DNA from: Denitratisoma oestradiolicum
Lineage (GTDB): Bacteria; Pseudomonadota; Gammaproteobacteria; Burkholderiales; Rhodocyclaceae
Direction of reading: 5' to 3'
Length of the DNA: 64,000 nucleotides
NCBI RefSeq assembly: GCF_902813185.1
Contig: NZ_LR778301.1
Coordinates: forward strand, 3,886,001-3,950,000
Made by a program: the position numbers and the translations under genes. Under the pieces are notes generated by a model. It searched no databases. It worked only from the letters and a program-made list of their open reading frames with translations, and had not been told where the DNA came from. Positions 43,629-54,454 of the stretch are shown one piece after another. Position 1 is the first letter of the stretch, and every line of letters begins with the position of its first letter.

Positions 43629-44186
43629 TCAGCCTGGACGCCGCGCCGCGAGGCTCTCTTCCAGGCAGGCATTCAGATTCAGCGTGGCCTTCGCTGTGCC
43701 ACCCCCACTACCGGACTTGAGAACACAGTTTGCGGTGCCTTTGCCTGGCTTGGCTGACGTTCTGTTTGCGAGGGCTGACGTCCTGGTTGCGAGGGCTGTG
43801 CCGCTGGTCGACGGGCTGCGTCCGTAGGGTGTGGCGAGAAAGCTTTCCTCTGTCGCCGGCGCGCGGCCCGTCTGCCGGTCAACCCGCACGTTGCCCGATC
43901 GGGAATTTTCCGTGGAGGGGGTATCCCGGCGCAGGCTGTCGCCCAGCCCGGTGGCCAGTTGCAGGCAGAGGAAAAGCAGCAGCAGGATGAGCAGGGGGAT
44001 CCAGGCCATCTTCCACCAGGGCGCCTGGAGCGGGGCAGGCGCGGGGGTCTTGACCACGGAGGGTAAGGGGGGCGCCAGGCGGGTGACGATCTTGTCTTCG
44101 TTGTTGGTACGCCTGGCTGGCGCGGGTGCTTTCCGGCCTTTTGCCTTGGGATAGAGCATGCTGCGTCTGACAGAAATGGTGTGCAT
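43629..44186 (-). CDS. Unknown single-pass membrane protein under c-di-GMP riboswitch
   Basis: A 185-residue protein I do not recognise. The N-terminal 58 residues are basic and Pro/Ala-rich (cytoplasmic by the positive-inside rule). One strong membrane helix, WIPLLILLLLFLCLQLATGL, spans about 62-81, and the rest is Ser/Thr/Arg-rich with low complexity, ending with a cysteine pair (NCVLKSG and NACLEES) that could form a disulfide. The start at 44186 has GGAGA 5 nt away. The leader contains a cyclic-di-GMP-I aptamer, so expression probably follows c-di-GMP; a role in surface attachment or cell envelope is inference only. Confidence 0.6.
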   Translation of the reverse strand: MHTISVRRSMLYPKAKGRKAPAPARRTNNEDKIVTRLAPPLPSVVKTPAPAPLQAPWWKMAWIPLLILLLLFLCLQLATGLGDSLRRDTPSTENSRSGNVRVDRQTGRAPATEESFLATPYGRSPSTSGTALATRTSALANRTSAKPGKGTANCVLKSGSGGGTAKATLNLNACLEESLAARRPG

Positions 44187-44279
44187 CATTTTCTCCGTGC
44201 TGCCATGTGGGGACGGAGTCGCTCGATGCGGGCGGGGGAATACCGAAAGGGGAGAGAAGTCGCCCGAGGGCGGCCCCTG

Positions 44280-44362
44280 GCCTGGCGGTCCCGCTATCCT
44301 GGAGTGGTGCCCACCCTTTAGACCGGTGACTTTGCGTCCCCACCTTTCGATGGGTTTGCCTT
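44280..44362 (-). promoter_or_regulatory. Cyclic-di-GMP-I (GEMM) riboswitch
   Basis: On the minus strand the sequence runs ggcaaacccatcgaaaggtg, gggacgcaaagtcaccggtc, taaagggtgggcaccactcc, aggatagcgggaccgccagg. It reproduces the conserved blocks of the Vibrio Vc2 aptamer: GGCAAACC, GAAA tetraloop, GGGACGCAAAG, CCGG-CTAAA, and AGCGGG with the closing stem. It lies about 95-175 nt upstream of the start of the membrane-protein gene at 44186; the intervening GC-rich stretch would be the expression platform. Confidence 0.9.
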
Positions 44363-44456
44363 TTTCAGTTACAGGCCGAGGGTATGGTGAATCGGTGAAA
44401 ACACCCAGGACATTTCGCACACTCGGAAAGGATTGGACGGGATGCAGCCCCCAGGC

Positions 44457-45041
44457 TCAGCCTCTCAGCAGGGCCTTTTTCAGGGAGTCGTCTACCGGGT
44501 GCTCGCCCAGCCAGATGCTCAGCAGGGCCCGTCCCAGGCGGGGTGCGGCCACTTGACCGCGCACTTCGCCGTTATGGCTGACAACGACCTTCTCCATGTC
44601 CAGGTCCAGGACGATGGTGTCGCCGCTACGGGCCTGACCGATGGTGGCCATCAGGGCGCCAAGCTGGTCCACACCGGCCTGGAGGGTGACCAGTTCCGCT
44701 TCCGGCACGTTGGCCCGCAGGCCGTCCCGCAGGGAATTGAACAGGGTGTCGGCATCCACGTCGCGCAGCATCTGCAGCACCATGCGGCTGGGCTCGGGGG
44801 CCTCCAGCAACTGCCGGGAACTGGTGGAAGGTTTGGTCACGTAGAGGGCCGCCACATAGACCTTGAAGAACATTTTTGTGCGCAGCCCGGCGCCGTTGAG
44901 CTGGAGGGTCGCCCCCTGGGCGGTGAGCCTATCTTCCACCTTGACGCCGGCTACTTCCACCGCCTGCAAGCTCGATGGCGTCATGCCCAGCAAGGGCAGG
45001 AGCAGGCTGGCCTGACGCAGGAATTTTTTGATGCGTGTCAT
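44457..45041 (-). CDS. Chalcone isomerase-like family protein
   Basis: A 194-residue exported protein. The signal peptide ends near SSLQA. The mature part begins VEVAGVKVEDRLTAQGATLQ, then LNGAGLRTKMFFKVYVAALY, the signature of bacterial CHI-like (Chalcone_3) proteins. These keep the chalcone isomerase fold but most lack its activity and are thought to bind fatty acids. Its position beside fadL and the beta-oxidation genes fits lipid binding. It ends the minus-strand fad cluster. Confidence 0.85.
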   Translation of the reverse strand: MTRIKKFLRQASLLLPLLGMTPSSLQAVEVAGVKVEDRLTAQGATLQLNGAGLRTKMFFKVYVAALYVTKPSTSSRQLLEAPEPSRMVLQMLRDVDADTLFNSLRDGLRANVPEAELVTLQAGVDQLGALMATIGQARSGDTIVLDLDMEKVVVSHNGEVRGQVAAPRLGRALLSIWLGEHPVDDSLKKALLRG

Positions 45042-45103
45042 GTTGGCGCTCCTTCACCGACGGCCCCCAGGTGTGATCCCGAGGGCCGTTGTTGGCGGAC
45101 GAC

Positions 45104-46507
45104 TCAGAAGGCGAGGGAATACTGGATGCCCAGGATGTCCACCGCGTTGTCATAGCTGCCGCTGAGCAGACCCCGGGAGGCCTGGTTGGCGGCGCTGTGG
45201 CCGTTGTCGTGGATGCTGGCCTTGTTGATGAACAGGTGGGCGTAGCCCACATCCAGCATGCTGTCGGCGGTCAGCTTGTACTGGGCGCCGATGGAAAGCC
45301 AGGTGCGGTTATGGTCCGGTAGCCGGGGGGTACGGTAGTCGTCCTGATCCACCGGGCTCTGGTCATAGGCCAGGCCCAGGCGCAGCTTGGTCGCGGGGTC
45401 GAGCTGGTAGTTGGCCCCCAGGGCGAGCCGCAGGGTATTGCGCCAGTGCTCCGGCGTGGTGCTCAGCAGGGTGCCGTTGCTGCGGTAGATGTCCAGGGAC
45501 TGGATCTTGGCCCAACCGGTCCAGGCCAGGTCTCCCAGCAGTTCCCAACGCTCGTCCAGACGGTGGGTGAGGCTCAGGGTGAAGGTGTCGGGCAGCTCGA
45601 TGTCCAGCTTGACCGGGCCGTCGGCCAGGGTGGTTGAGGCGGCCAGGCTGCCATTGAGGAAGGCCGCCGTGCCGGCACTGATCAGGCCCCCGGCAGCAAT
45701 GGTGGGCTTGTCGAAGCGGGTGCTGCCGGTGACATGGTATTTGACCGAGGAACGGTAGGCCAGGCCGAGCCGGGTCTGTTGGCTGAGCTGGATGATGGCC
45801 CCCAGGTTGTAGCCCCAGGTCCAGTCGCTGCCCTTGACCCGCACCGTGGCTTCCTGGTCGTTCAGGGCACCGGCGCCGCAGAGGGCCGCCAGGGCCGGGT
45901 TGGCGCAGAGGGCCGCCGAGACGTTGGCGGCGCTGGCCAGTTGGGCGTCGAGCTTCTGATAGTTGGCGCCGAAGCCCAGGGCCACCTGATCATTGAGCCT
46001 GTAGGACACCGAGGGGTTGAAGTTGATGGTCTTGACGCTGGACTTGGTGGCGTGGAAGCGGCCGCGCCAATCCTTGTCATAGTCCGTGGCCAGACCGAAG
46101 GGGGCGCCCACGCCCATGCCGAAGGTCCAGCGCTCGTTGATGGGCATCACGAAATAGGCCGCCGGCACCGGCTCCCAGCCGCCGGCATCGCCGCCGTCGC
46201 CGCCCAGGCGGGTGATGCCCAGGGGAGCGGTACTGCCGTCGTTGGAGAACTTGGCCTGGGGCCGCACCATGTCCAGGGAGACGCTGAAGTGCCGTTTTGC
46301 CGGCAGCAGGCTCATGCCAGCAGGATTGAAGAACACCGTGCTGGCATCTTCGGCCACCGCCGCAGAACCGGCAAAGGCGTTGCCGATGCCGCTGGCGTTC
46401 TGCTCCAGCAGTTGAAAGCCGGAGGCGCCGGCATGGCCGGCCATGGTGGACAGAGCGCCAAGCATCAGGCCGGGAATCAGTTTGAGAACCGCCGTTTTCT
46501 GGAACAT
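45104..46507 (-). CDS. FadL/TodX-family outer-membrane fatty acid or hydrocarbon transporter
   Basis: A 467-residue outer-membrane beta-barrel. A signal peptide is followed by GASGFQLLEQNASGIGNAFA and AEDASTVFFNPAGMSLL, the N-terminal hatch and NPAG motif of FadL/OmpP1/TodX. The C-terminus ends in LAF, the usual terminal phenylalanine of outer-membrane barrels. AGGAGG precedes the ATG at 46507. It imports long-chain fatty acids or other hydrophobic substrates for the beta-oxidation enzymes encoded upstream. Confidence 0.92.
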   Translation of the reverse strand: MFQKTAVLKLIPGLMLGALSTMAGHAGASGFQLLEQNASGIGNAFAGSAAVAEDASTVFFNPAGMSLLPAKRHFSVSLDMVRPQAKFSNDGSTAPLGITRLGGDGGDAGGWEPVPAAYFVMPINERWTFGMGVGAPFGLATDYDKDWRGRFHATKSSVKTINFNPSVSYRLNDQVALGFGANYQKLDAQLASAANVSAALCANPALAALCGAGALNDQEATVRVKGSDWTWGYNLGAIIQLSQQTRLGLAYRSSVKYHVTGSTRFDKPTIAAGGLISAGTAAFLNGSLAASTTLADGPVKLDIELPDTFTLSLTHRLDERWELLGDLAWTGWAKIQSLDIYRSNGTLLSTTPEHWRNTLRLALGANYQLDPATKLRLGLAYDQSPVDQDDYRTPRLPDHNRTWLSIGAQYKLTADSMLDVGYAHLFINKASIHDNGHSAANQASRGLLSGSYDNAVDILGIQYSLAF

Positions 46508-46569
46508 CTCGCACCTCCTGTGTTGTCGGGGAGCGGCTGCTCCCGTGGTTTTTATGAATCCACTCTTTA

Positions 46570-48477
46570 TCACCGGCTACGCCGATAGCTAAGCGGCCCG
46601 CCCCGGAACGGGGGGAAGCCCGCTCCGAACATTACACCTGCATCGGCCAGGTCGGCATCAGCCACGATGCCGTCATCGACGATGCTTTGGGTTTTTTCCA
46701 ACAAAGGTTGCAGCAGGCGTTGGGCCAGCCCCGACGGCGCGGCAGCGGCGGGCCGGCGCTGGGGTCGGCCCTGCTGGTAAAGGTAGAAACCTCTTCCGCT
46801 CTTGCGCCCCAACTCGCCCCGCGCCACCCGCTCGGCCAGACAGGCGGGCGGACTGGCGCTGCCGGACAAGGCCCGGCCCGCCGCCATGGCGATATCCAGG
46901 CCCACGGTGTCCGCCAGTTCCAGGGGCCCCAGGGGCATGCCGAAGTCGCGCATGCTGCGGTCCACCACTTCGATCGCCAGACCTTCATCCACGCAGCGCA
47001 TGGCTTCCAGCATGTAGGGGGCGAGCACGGCATTGACCAGGAAGCCCGGCGCGCTCCGCACCGGCAGGGGCAGCTTGTCGATGCGCCGGACGAAGGCGCA
47101 GGCCTGGCGCAGCGGTGCCTCGTCGCTGTCCTGGCCATGGACCACTTCCACCAGGGGCATGCTCATCACCGGATTGAAGAAATGGATGCCCACCAGGCGT
47201 CGGGGATCCGCCAGGCCCTGGCCCAGATCCTCCAGGCGCAGGCTGGAGGTATTGGTGGCCAGCACCGCATCCGGCCTCATGCGTTTTTCCAGGGCAGCCA
47301 GCAGCGTCCGCTTGGCGTCGAGGTTTTCGTAGATGGCCTCGATCACCACGTCCGCTGACGCGGCCCCGACTCCCGCCACATCGGGGATCAACCGGTCCAG
47401 CAGTGCCCGGCGCCGGCGCGGGTCCCGGACGCGCTTGGCGAACACGGGGGCCAGGCGGGCGAATGCCGCCGCGAGCCGCCCCATGTCCTGGTCCTGCAGT
47501 GTCACGGTAAGGCCCCGCAGGGCGCACCAGGCGGCGATGTCGGCGCCCATCACGCCGGCGCCCACCACATGGACCCGGCGCAAGGGTTGCTCGCTTTCCT
47601 TGCCGAAGGCCTTGAGCCGCTCCTGCAACTGGAACACCCGCAGCAGGTTGGCGGTGGTGGGGGAGCTCACCACGGCTTCCATCAGGGCCGGCGCGGCCAG
47701 GGCATTGCCGCCGTGTTGGGACCAGAGGTCGATGATGGCGTGGTGGGCCGGATAGTGGGCTCGCGGCGCCTTGCGCTCCGTCTGCCTATGGGCCTGGGCA
47801 GCGACGAGGGCGCGCAGGGGCCAGCGGTTCATCAGGGCCTTGATGCCTCCGGCCTGGGCCGGTGCTCGGTCGGAGGCGACGATCTGGCGGGCGGCGGCCA
47901 GCATCACCCGGGGCGGCACGCAGGCATCCACGATGCCCATTTTCGCGGCCCGGGGAGCATCCACGGTGCGACCCGTCAGCATCAGGTCCAGGGCGACCTG
48001 GGGGCCGGCCAGTCGCGGCAGACGCAGCATGCCACCCCAACCGGGGAAAATGCCCAGCAGGGCCTCGGGCAGGCCCAGGCGGGTGCCCGGCTCATCCACG
48101 GCGACGCGGTAGCGGCAGGCCAGGGCCAGCTCCAGGCCACCGCCCAGGCAATGGCCCCGGATCAGGGCCAGCGTGGGCCAGGGCACGGCGGCGAGGCGAT
48201 TGAACAGATTCCAGCCCCGGGCCACCAGGGCATGGACCTGATCCGCCGTGCCCAGGGTGGAGAACTCCCGGATGTCGGCCCCGGCGATGAAGCCGGCTTC
48301 CTTGCCAGAACGGAAGATCAGGGCGCGGGGCGGCTGGGCCTCCAGTTGGTCGAGGACTTGCGCCAGCTCCGCCATCACTTCCGCCGAGAGGGCGTTGGTG
48401 GATTGATCCCGGCAGTCGAGGATGGCCCAGGCCAGGCCATCATCTTCCCGTTGCAGTGTCCAGTGCTTGAGTGTCAT
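46570..48477 (-). CDS. Multifunctional fatty acid oxidation alpha subunit, FadJ-like
   Basis: A 635-residue fusion. The N-terminal crotonase domain (about 1-190) hydrates enoyl-CoA, with GFIAGADIREF and RGHCLGGGLELALACRYRVA. It is followed by a 3-hydroxyacyl-CoA dehydrogenase with GAGVMG near 305 and the catalytic HFFNPVMSMPLVEVV block. The protein stops right after FPPFRGGPLSY, where FadB/FadJ proteins usually run on for about 45-50 residues, so the extreme C-terminus is missing. AGGG before the ATG comes from the adjacent repeat array. It works with the thiolase encoded upstream. Confidence 0.9.
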   Translation of the reverse strand: MTLKHWTLQREDDGLAWAILDCRDQSTNALSAEVMAELAQVLDQLEAQPPRALIFRSGKEAGFIAGADIREFSTLGTADQVHALVARGWNLFNRLAAVPWPTLALIRGHCLGGGLELALACRYRVAVDEPGTRLGLPEALLGIFPGWGGMLRLPRLAGPQVALDLMLTGRTVDAPRAAKMGIVDACVPPRVMLAAARQIVASDRAPAQAGGIKALMNRWPLRALVAAQAHRQTERKAPRAHYPAHHAIIDLWSQHGGNALAAPALMEAVVSSPTTANLLRVFQLQERLKAFGKESEQPLRRVHVVGAGVMGADIAAWCALRGLTVTLQDQDMGRLAAAFARLAPVFAKRVRDPRRRRALLDRLIPDVAGVGAASADVVIEAIYENLDAKRTLLAALEKRMRPDAVLATNTSSLRLEDLGQGLADPRRLVGIHFFNPVMSMPLVEVVHGQDSDEAPLRQACAFVRRIDKLPLPVRSAPGFLVNAVLAPYMLEAMRCVDEGLAIEVVDRSMRDFGMPLGPLELADTVGLDIAMAAGRALSGSASPPACLAERVARGELGRKSGRGFYLYQQGRPQRRPAAAAPSGLAQRLLQPLLEKTQSIVDDGIVADADLADAGVMFGAGFPPFRGGPLSYRRSR

Positions 48478-48483
48478 CGAACT

Positions 48484-48980
48484 ACCCTCCCCCCTGCCCC
48501 CTCCCCACGGGAGGGGGTGACGACGGTTCGCCGGCTAACGCCGGCTCCATGGATAACGCTGCCACGCCTTTGGGCGGCCATGCGGCGCGGCTCCCTCCCC
48601 CCAGCCCCTTCCCCGCGGGAGGGGGTGACGACGGTTCGCCGGCTAACGCCGGCTCCATGGATAACGCTGCCACGCCTTTGGGCGGCCATGCGGCGCGGCA
48701 CCCTCCCTCCACAAGCCCCTTCTCTGCGGGAGGGGGTGACGACGGTTCGCCGGCTAACGCCGGCTCCATGAATAACGCTGCCACGCCTTTGGGCGGCCAT
48801 GCGGCGCGGCACCCTCCCCCCACAAGCCCCTTCTCTGCGGGAGGGGGTGACGACGGTTCGCCGGCTAACGCCGGCTCCATCAATAACGCTGCCACGCCTT
48901 TGGGCGGCCATGCGGCGCGGCGCCCTCCCCCCAAGCCCCTTCTCTGCGGGAGGGAGTGACGACGGTTTGCCGCGTTGCGG
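48484..48980. repeat. Tandem array of about 110-bp repeats, five copies
   Basis: The shared start gggggtgacgacgg occurs at 48513, 48621, 48732 and 48843 and, with one change, at 48952, giving spacings of 108, 111, 111 and 109 bp. Each full unit includes gccggctaacgccggc, taacgctgccacgcctttgg and gcggccatgcggcgcgg. The last copy is partial. The array fills the gap between the thiolase and fadJ-like genes and stays open in several frames on both strands, but the resulting peptides have no ribosome-binding site or known similarity. Confidence 0.93.
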
Positions 48981-49000
48981 CTTCGGTTTGTGCGAGGCGC

Positions 49001-50275
49001 TCACAGCCGCTCTACCAGCATGGCGCCGCCCTGGCCCCCGCCGATGCAGATGGCGGCCATGCCCTTGCCGCCGGGTTTGAGGCTGTGCAGCAGATGCAGC
49101 ACGATGCGGGCGCCGGAGGCCCCCACCGGATGGCCCAGGGCGATGGCGCCGCCGTGAATGTTGAGTCTTTCCTGATCCAGCTCGCCCAGGGCCCCGGGCA
49201 GGCCCAGATGGGTCCGGCAAAAGTCTTCGCTGCGCCAGGCGGCGAGGCAGGCCAGCACCTGGGCGGCGAAGGCCTCGTTGATTTCCCAGGCGTCCACATC
49301 GTTGAGACCCAGGCCCTGGCGTTGCAGGATGGGGGTGGCGGCGTGGACCGGCCCCAGGCCCATCCGCGCCGGGTCCAGGCCGGCCCACTGGCAGTCGAGG
49401 ATGCGGCCCAGGGGTTGCAGTTTCCAGCGCTCCACGGCCGCCGCCGAAGCCAGCAGCACCAGGGCTGCGCCATCGGTGACCTGGGAGCTGTTGCCGGCGG
49501 TGATGGTGCCGTAGTTGCGGTCGAACACGGGCTTGAGCTTGGCCAGGCGCTCCGGGTTGGCATCCGCCCGCAGTCCGTCATCGGCCTCGTAGGCGCTGCC
49601 GGCGGCGTCCAGCAGGGGCGCCAGTTCCCGGGCGATCAGCGCCTGCGCCGCCAGGGCCCGCTGGTGGCTGCGCACCGAGTAGGCGTCCATTGCTTCCCGG
49701 CCGATGCCAAACTCCCAGGCCAGGTTCTCGGCGGTCTGGCCCATGGAGAGGCCCACCACCGGGTCGGTGAGGCCCTTCAGCAGACCCAGCACCGGCGCCA
49801 GGTGAGCCGGGCGCAGGCGCCCCAGCAGGGCCAGCCTGGGGCCCAGGCCCCGGGCTGATTTCCAGTCCACCAGCCAGCGCACCATGGCCTCGGAAAACAG
49901 CAGGGGCGCATGGGAGAGGGCGTCGCTGCCGCCAGCCAGCACCAGCTCGGCGCGGCCGCGCTGGATGTCGGCCAGGGCCGAATCGATGGCCTGCATGCCG
50001 CTGGCACAGTTGCGCATCACCGTCCAGCCCGGCACCTTCTCGCCGCAGCCCAGGCGCAGGGCGAGGATGCGGCCGATGTTCATTTCATCGGGCGCGGGGG
50101 CGGCGCAGCCCAGGATCACTTCGCTCAGATCCTCCGGCGCGAAGGGCTGGCGCAGCAGCAACGGGCGCCCGGCCTGTACCGCCAGATCGGCGGCAGCGAA
50201 GGGCCCGGGGCCGCCCCGGGCCTTGAGGAAGGGAGTGCGCAGGCCATCCACGACATAAATGGGGGTGCCGTTCAT
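49001..50275 (-). CDS. Acetyl-CoA C-acyltransferase (thiolase), FadI-like
   Basis: A 424-residue thiolase that cleaves 3-ketoacyl-CoA. The active-site cysteine is in RNCASGMQAIDSAL, the histidine in ALGHPVGASGARIV and the second cysteine-type strand in ICIGGGQGGAMLVERL. Length suits the FadI/acetyl-CoA acetyltransferase group. Its ATG overlaps the stop of the acyl-CoA dehydrogenase as ATGA. It is followed by the repeat array and then the fadJ-like gene, together forming a beta-oxidation operon. Confidence 0.92.
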   Translation of the reverse strand: MNGTPIYVVDGLRTPFLKARGGPGPFAAADLAVQAGRPLLLRQPFAPEDLSEVILGCAAPAPDEMNIGRILALRLGCGEKVPGWTVMRNCASGMQAIDSALADIQRGRAELVLAGGSDALSHAPLLFSEAMVRWLVDWKSARGLGPRLALLGRLRPAHLAPVLGLLKGLTDPVVGLSMGQTAENLAWEFGIGREAMDAYSVRSHQRALAAQALIARELAPLLDAAGSAYEADDGLRADANPERLAKLKPVFDRNYGTITAGNSSQVTDGAALVLLASAAAVERWKLQPLGRILDCQWAGLDPARMGLGPVHAATPILQRQGLGLNDVDAWEINEAFAAQVLACLAAWRSEDFCRTHLGLPGALGELDQERLNIHGGAIALGHPVGASGARIVLHLLHSLKPGGKGMAAICIGGGQGGAMLVERL

Positions 50276-52599
50276 GATGCCGCTCCCCGGCGGGTGCCGA
50301 AATCGAAGGGAAAATCATCCACCTTCACCACGATGTCCCGCAGCCGGTCGCGCCGGGCCAGCAGGGCGTACTCCCCATCGTTCACCACCCTGGCCCCGTG
50401 GGCGGCGAGGGCCAAGTCACGGACATTGGCCTGGGGGTTGCCTGCGAACAGGCCCTGCTTTTCCGCTTCCCGTATCTTCGCCTCCACGGGTTCCGCCGCC
50501 AGAGTGGCCAGCAGGGCCAGTTCGAGAGCGCCCAGGGGGTCGTCCTCGCCGCCGGGGCGGTGGCAGGCGGCGGTAAGCCGGTCCCGGCTGGGGGAGGGGG
50601 CGATCAGCAGGCGGGCCACCTGATGGCCCAGTTCATCCGAGGGCACCACGTAGGGATGGCCGAAAGGAAACAGCATCAGGCGCAGACAGAAGGCCACGAA
50701 CCGGTTGGGATAGTTGGCGATGACGCCGTCGAAGGCCTGCTGGGCCTGATACATGGCATCCCATACCGCCCAGTGCAGCAGGGGTGCGTCCGCCGCCTGG
50801 CGGCCCTCGTCCTCGTAACGCTTGAGGGTGGCGGACATCAGGTACATCTGGGACAGGATGTCGCCGAGCCGGGCCGAGAGTTTTTCGCGGCGCTTGAGGC
50901 CGCCCCCCAGCACCATCAGGGAAATGTCGCAGAGGAAGGCGAAGGCGGCGGAAAAACGTGTCAGTTGCTGGTAGTAGCGGCGGGCCTCCGCTGCCGCGGC
51001 ATCCGGCACCCGGGCGAAGTGGGAGCCGGTGAGGCCGTGGCCCAGGGCGCGCAGTCCGTTCTTCAGGGCATGGCCCAGATGGGCGAAGAGCAGTCGGTCG
51101 AAGGCCTTGAGGCCGGCGGCCGGATCGGGATCGGCGGCAGCCTGCATCTCCTTCAGCACATAGGGATGGCAGCGTATCGCTCCCTGGCCGAAGATGATCA
51201 GGCTGCGGGTCAGGATGTTGGCGCCCTCCACGGTGATGCCAATGGGGATCTGCTGATAGGCGCGGCCCAGGAAGTTGGAGGGCCCCAGGCAGATGCCCTT
51301 GCCTCCCAGCACGTCCATGCCGTCATTGACCACACGGCGGGCCCGCTCGGTGACGTGGTACTTGGCGATGGCGGAGACCACGGCGGGTTTCTCTCCCAGG
51401 TCCACCGCGCCGGCGGTCAGGGTGCGGGTGGCGTCCATCAGGTAGGTGTAGGCGCCGATGCGGGTCAAGGCTTCCTCCACGCCTTCGAAGCGGCCCACGG
51501 CCATGCGGAACTGGCTGCGCACCCGGGCGTAGGCGCCCACGGCCCGGGCCGTCATCTGGGCCATGCCCACATTGGAGGAAGGCAGGGAAATGGCCCGGCC
51601 CGCCGCCAGGCACTCCATCAGCATGCGCCAGCCCTGGCCGGCGGTGGCCGGGCCGCCGATGATGAAGTCCAGGGGCATGAACACATCCTGGCCCCGGGTC
51701 GGGCCGTTCATGAACACCGCGTTGAGGGGCTGGTGGCGCCGCCCCAGTTCCACACCGGGATGGTCGTGGGGCACCAGGGCGCAGGTGATGCCGATGTCCC
51801 TTTTGTCTCCGAGCAGGCCGTCCGGGTCGTAGAGATGGAAGGCCAGGCCCAACAGGGTGCACACCGGGCCCAGGGTGATGTAGCGCTTGTCCCAGGTGAC
51901 CCGCATGCCGATCACTTCCCGGCCCTGCCACTGCCCCTTGCAGACGATGCCCGCATCGGGAATGGCGGCGGCATCGGAACCGGCCCAGGGGCTGGTCAGG
52001 GCGAAGGCCGGCACCTCCAGGCCCTGGGCCAGCCGGGGCAGGTAATGGTTCTTCTGGGCCTCGGTGCCGTAGTGCAGCAGCAGCTCCGCCGGCCCCAGGG
52101 AGTTGGGCACCATCACCGACACTGCCAGGGCCGAGGAGCGGGTGGACAGGCGGGTCACCACCTGGGAATGGGCATAGGCGGAAAAGCCCAGGCCACCGTA
52201 TTGCTTGGGAATGATCATGCCCAGGAAGCCCCGGGACTTGAGGTAGTCCCAGGTCTCCGGCGTCAGGTCGAAGCTTTCGTGGGAGACCTGCCAGTCATCC
52301 ACCAGGGCGCAGGCCGTTTCCACTTCCCGATCGAGGAAGGCCTGCTCCTCGGCGCTGAGGGTCGGCCGGGGATAGGACAGCAGCACGGCCCAGTCCGGAC
52401 TGCCGCTGAACAGCTGTCCCTCCCACCAGACCGTGCCCGCCTCCAGGGCATCCCGCTCGGTGTCGGACATGGGCGGGAGGATGCGTTTATAGACCTTGAA
52501 GACCGGCCCGGTGAGCAGCCAGCGGCGCAGAGGAGGCAGCAGGAGCACGGCCACCAGGATGACAAGAAGGAGGGCAGGCAGGCTATCGGACAACGTCAT
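50272..52599 (-). CDS. fadE: Acyl-CoA dehydrogenase, FadE type
   Basis: A 775-residue membrane-associated acyl-CoA dehydrogenase. An N-terminal hydrophobic helix (LPALLLVILVAVLLL) precedes the dehydrogenase domains, with ALTSPWAGSDAAAIPDAG, GPTRGQDVFMPLDFIIGG and DVLGGKGICLGPSNFLGRAY. The long C-terminal DUF1974 region (from about 520) is specific to FadE. It carries out the first, FAD-dependent step of fatty acid beta-oxidation. The start at 52599 has only a weak AGAGG ahead. It is the first gene of the operon. Confidence 0.93.
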   Translation of the reverse strand: MTLSDSLPALLLVILVAVLLLPPLRRWLLTGPVFKVYKRILPPMSDTERDALEAGTVWWEGQLFSGSPDWAVLLSYPRPTLSAEEQAFLDREVETACALVDDWQVSHESFDLTPETWDYLKSRGFLGMIIPKQYGGLGFSAYAHSQVVTRLSTRSSALAVSVMVPNSLGPAELLLHYGTEAQKNHYLPRLAQGLEVPAFALTSPWAGSDAAAIPDAGIVCKGQWQGREVIGMRVTWDKRYITLGPVCTLLGLAFHLYDPDGLLGDKRDIGITCALVPHDHPGVELGRRHQPLNAVFMNGPTRGQDVFMPLDFIIGGPATAGQGWRMLMECLAAGRAISLPSSNVGMAQMTARAVGAYARVRSQFRMAVGRFEGVEEALTRIGAYTYLMDATRTLTAGAVDLGEKPAVVSAIAKYHVTERARRVVNDGMDVLGGKGICLGPSNFLGRAYQQIPIGITVEGANILTRSLIIFGQGAIRCHPYVLKEMQAAADPDPAAGLKAFDRLLFAHLGHALKNGLRALGHGLTGSHFARVPDAAAAEARRYYQQLTRFSAAFAFLCDISLMVLGGGLKRREKLSARLGDILSQMYLMSATLKRYEDEGRQAADAPLLHWAVWDAMYQAQQAFDGVIANYPNRFVAFCLRLMLFPFGHPYVVPSDELGHQVARLLIAPSPSRDRLTAACHRPGGEDDPLGALELALLATLAAEPVEAKIREAEKQGLFAGNPQANVRDLALAAHGARVVNDGEYALLARRDRLRDIVVKVDDFPFDFGTRRGAAS

Positions 52600-52689
52600 G
52601 ACGGGCCTCTGGCTTTCTGACGGATTTTCCGAGGGGAGCGGACGACATCGCTCCAGCATGTCCTGATTCTAGATGCTTGAATGGCATCC

Positions 52690-52722
52690 GGAAAAGCAAA
52701 CGCCCCGCACAAGGCGGGGCGT
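52690..52722 (-). terminator. Intrinsic terminator after groEL
   Basis: Read on the minus strand, ACGCCCCGC-N5-GCGGGGCGT forms a 9-bp stem followed by TTTGCTTTT. It lies 40 bp beyond the groEL stop. Confidence 0.85.
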
Positions 52723-52762
52723 CTGTTGCTGCTGAGGCCTGGGGTTCAGGCGCGGCGGGACA

Positions 52763-54433
<1,671 letters not shown>

Positions 54434-54454
54434 TTAGGTTGGGACGATGGCCGA

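Noticed and set aside
48484..48980. CRISPR array
   Set aside because: Units of about 110 bp are near-identical throughout with no short repeat and unique spacer pattern, and no cas genes are present.
48474..49388. 304-residue minus-strand frame through the repeat array, with repeating RRMAAQRRGSVIHGAGVSRR
   Set aside because: The repetition comes from the DNA repeat, the frame runs into the thiolase gene out of frame, and no ribosome-binding site precedes it.
50398..52620. 740-residue plus-strand reading frame
   Set aside because: It is the shadow of fadE; no recognisable domain.
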